A stretch of 16,915 nt of DNA from NCBI GenBank assembly GCA_002683155.1, contig NYST01000070.1:1-16915 (forward strand), read 5' to 3'. Below, in pieces: positions 16,499 to 16,915 of the stretch. The DNA comes from Methanobacteriota archaeon. GTDB lineage: Archaea > Thermoplasmatota > Poseidoniia > Poseidoniales > Thalassarchaeaceae. The notes under the pieces are model-generated. The model searched no databases. It saw only the letters and a program-made list of their open reading frames with translations, and was not told the DNA's origin. The position numbers and the translations under genes were made by a program. Numbering within the stretch: the first letter of the stretch is position 1; each line of letters opens with the position of its first letter.

Positions 16499-16572
16499 AG
16501 GCCGGTGCCCGAGGCACGCAGGGGCATCCCTCATGCGATGACTCCTTCAACTGACAGCGGCCCCACGGCATT

Positions 16573-16764
16573 ATGGATTACAAGATGGTGAGTGCGGGAA
16601 CGCGCAAAGAAGGCGACCAAGGGGTGTCAGAGGACAGCGAGGAGCTGGTGGCGGCGTTGGACGCTAAGGTCAAGGACGCCATAAGACTCGGATGGCGACC
16701 AGTAGGAGACGCCGTCACAGGTCCAGATGGCAGGTTGAGCCAGGCGATGGTCAGACCACGCTGA
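16573..16764 (+). CDS. DUF1737-like small protein
   Basis: The 63-residue protein begins YKMVSAG and ends with LGWRPVGDAVTGPDGRLSQAMVRPR. This matches the short DUF1737 pattern: a YKVVS-type strand, a helix with regular hydrophobics (LVAALDAKVKDAI, 25-37), a GW.P.G turn (40-45), and a terminal QAMV strand. The function of the family is unknown. A Glu/Ser/Asp-rich stretch (12-24) makes the first loop longer than usual. It lies 74 bases after the zinc hydrolase gene on the same strand; no clear ribosome site or TATA box precedes it, and ATG at residue 5 is an alternative start. Confidence 0.7.
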   Translation: MDYKMVSAGTRKEGDQGVSEDSEELVAALDAKVKDAIRLGWRPVGDAVTGPDGRLSQAMVRPR

Positions 16765-16915
16765 GGCCAAGGCCGCTGAACCCCCCTGCCACGGTACGTC
16801 CGCAGTCACAGGGCTACTGTGATGCGCATCGTTCAGACGGGTCTCCTCAGGACAAATTGCGAATGTGGCCAACTGCCGACACCACCGGCAACGACCTCCC
16901 ATCCCTCTTTCCCGA

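Noticed and set aside
16505..16517. GTGCC/GGCAC hairpin just after the desuccinylase-family gene
   Set aside because: Five pairs with a 3-base loop and no T tract; too weak to call a terminator.
16627..16902. Minus-strand frame of 91 codons with a few Cys
   Set aside because: Overlaps the DUF1737-like gene for about half its length; no promoter, ribosome site or family resemblance.
16822..16915. Plus-strand frame from ATG 16822 open to the window edge (begins MRIVQTGLL)
   Set aside because: Only 31 codons are visible, with no TATA box or ribosome site. A small inverted repeat (TCACAG/CTGTGA, 16806-16822) touches its start. It might be the start of a gene, but it cannot be supported from this window.
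1..16915. Search for CRISPR arrays, insertion sequences, toxin-antitoxin or defence systems
   Set aside because: No spaced direct repeats, transposase motifs, terminal inverted repeats or defence-gene signatures were seen. Neither tRNA is followed by a visible partial tRNA copy that would suggest an integration site.

Overview
The window looks like archaeal chromosome, most likely from a marine euryarchaeon of the Poseidoniales (Marine Group II) type. The archaeal assignment rests on RadA recombinase, the Ski2-like helicase Hel308, a Cgi121-type KEOPS subunit, an archaeal initiator tRNA, and TATA-like boxes 20-30 bases before several start codons that lack a ribosome binding site (leaderless layout). 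The narrower placement is an inference from overall character: compact gene packing, acidic secreted proteins and a large sequon-rich surface protein. No phylogeny could be run. Base composition is near half GC throughout, and I see no mobile element, CRISPR array or island boundary.

Left part (1-6669, plus strand). The window opens inside a large membrane-anchored surface protein with Ig/CARDB-like modules. A multi-pass membrane protein follows; its long helical cytoplasmic or exterior part is built from about six degenerate copies of a roughly 62-residue unit. Next come tRNA-Gly(CCC), a small unknown protein behind a good TATA box, and an 814-residue lipoprotein with the C-terminal beta-propeller family signature. 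This half is mostly cell-envelope material.

Middle (6677-9346). Dihydroorotase (pyrimidine synthesis, minus strand) ends 7 bases from the lipoprotein gene. On its other side stand initiator tRNA-Met and then radA, both on the plus strand.

Right part (9369-15058, minus strand). Five closely spaced genes read in the order hotdog thioesterase-like protein, hel308, cgi121, a small Cys-rich protein, M3 oligoendopeptidase. Gaps are about 9-70 bases, so this may be one transcript. It puts a fork-repair helicase beside the tRNA t6A (KEOPS) subunit, and radA lies convergently at the far end.

Right edge (15059-16915, plus strand). A divergent, probably leaderless gene encodes a succinylglutamate desuccinylase/aspartoacylase-family zinc hydrolase, followed by a DUF1737-like small protein. 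The last 150 bases hold no gene I can support.

Most of the window is housekeeping or lineage-typical. I did not find a convincing new multi-gene system. The points most worth checking are the repeat architecture of the membrane protein, the insertion in Hel308, and the hel308-cgi121 pairing.
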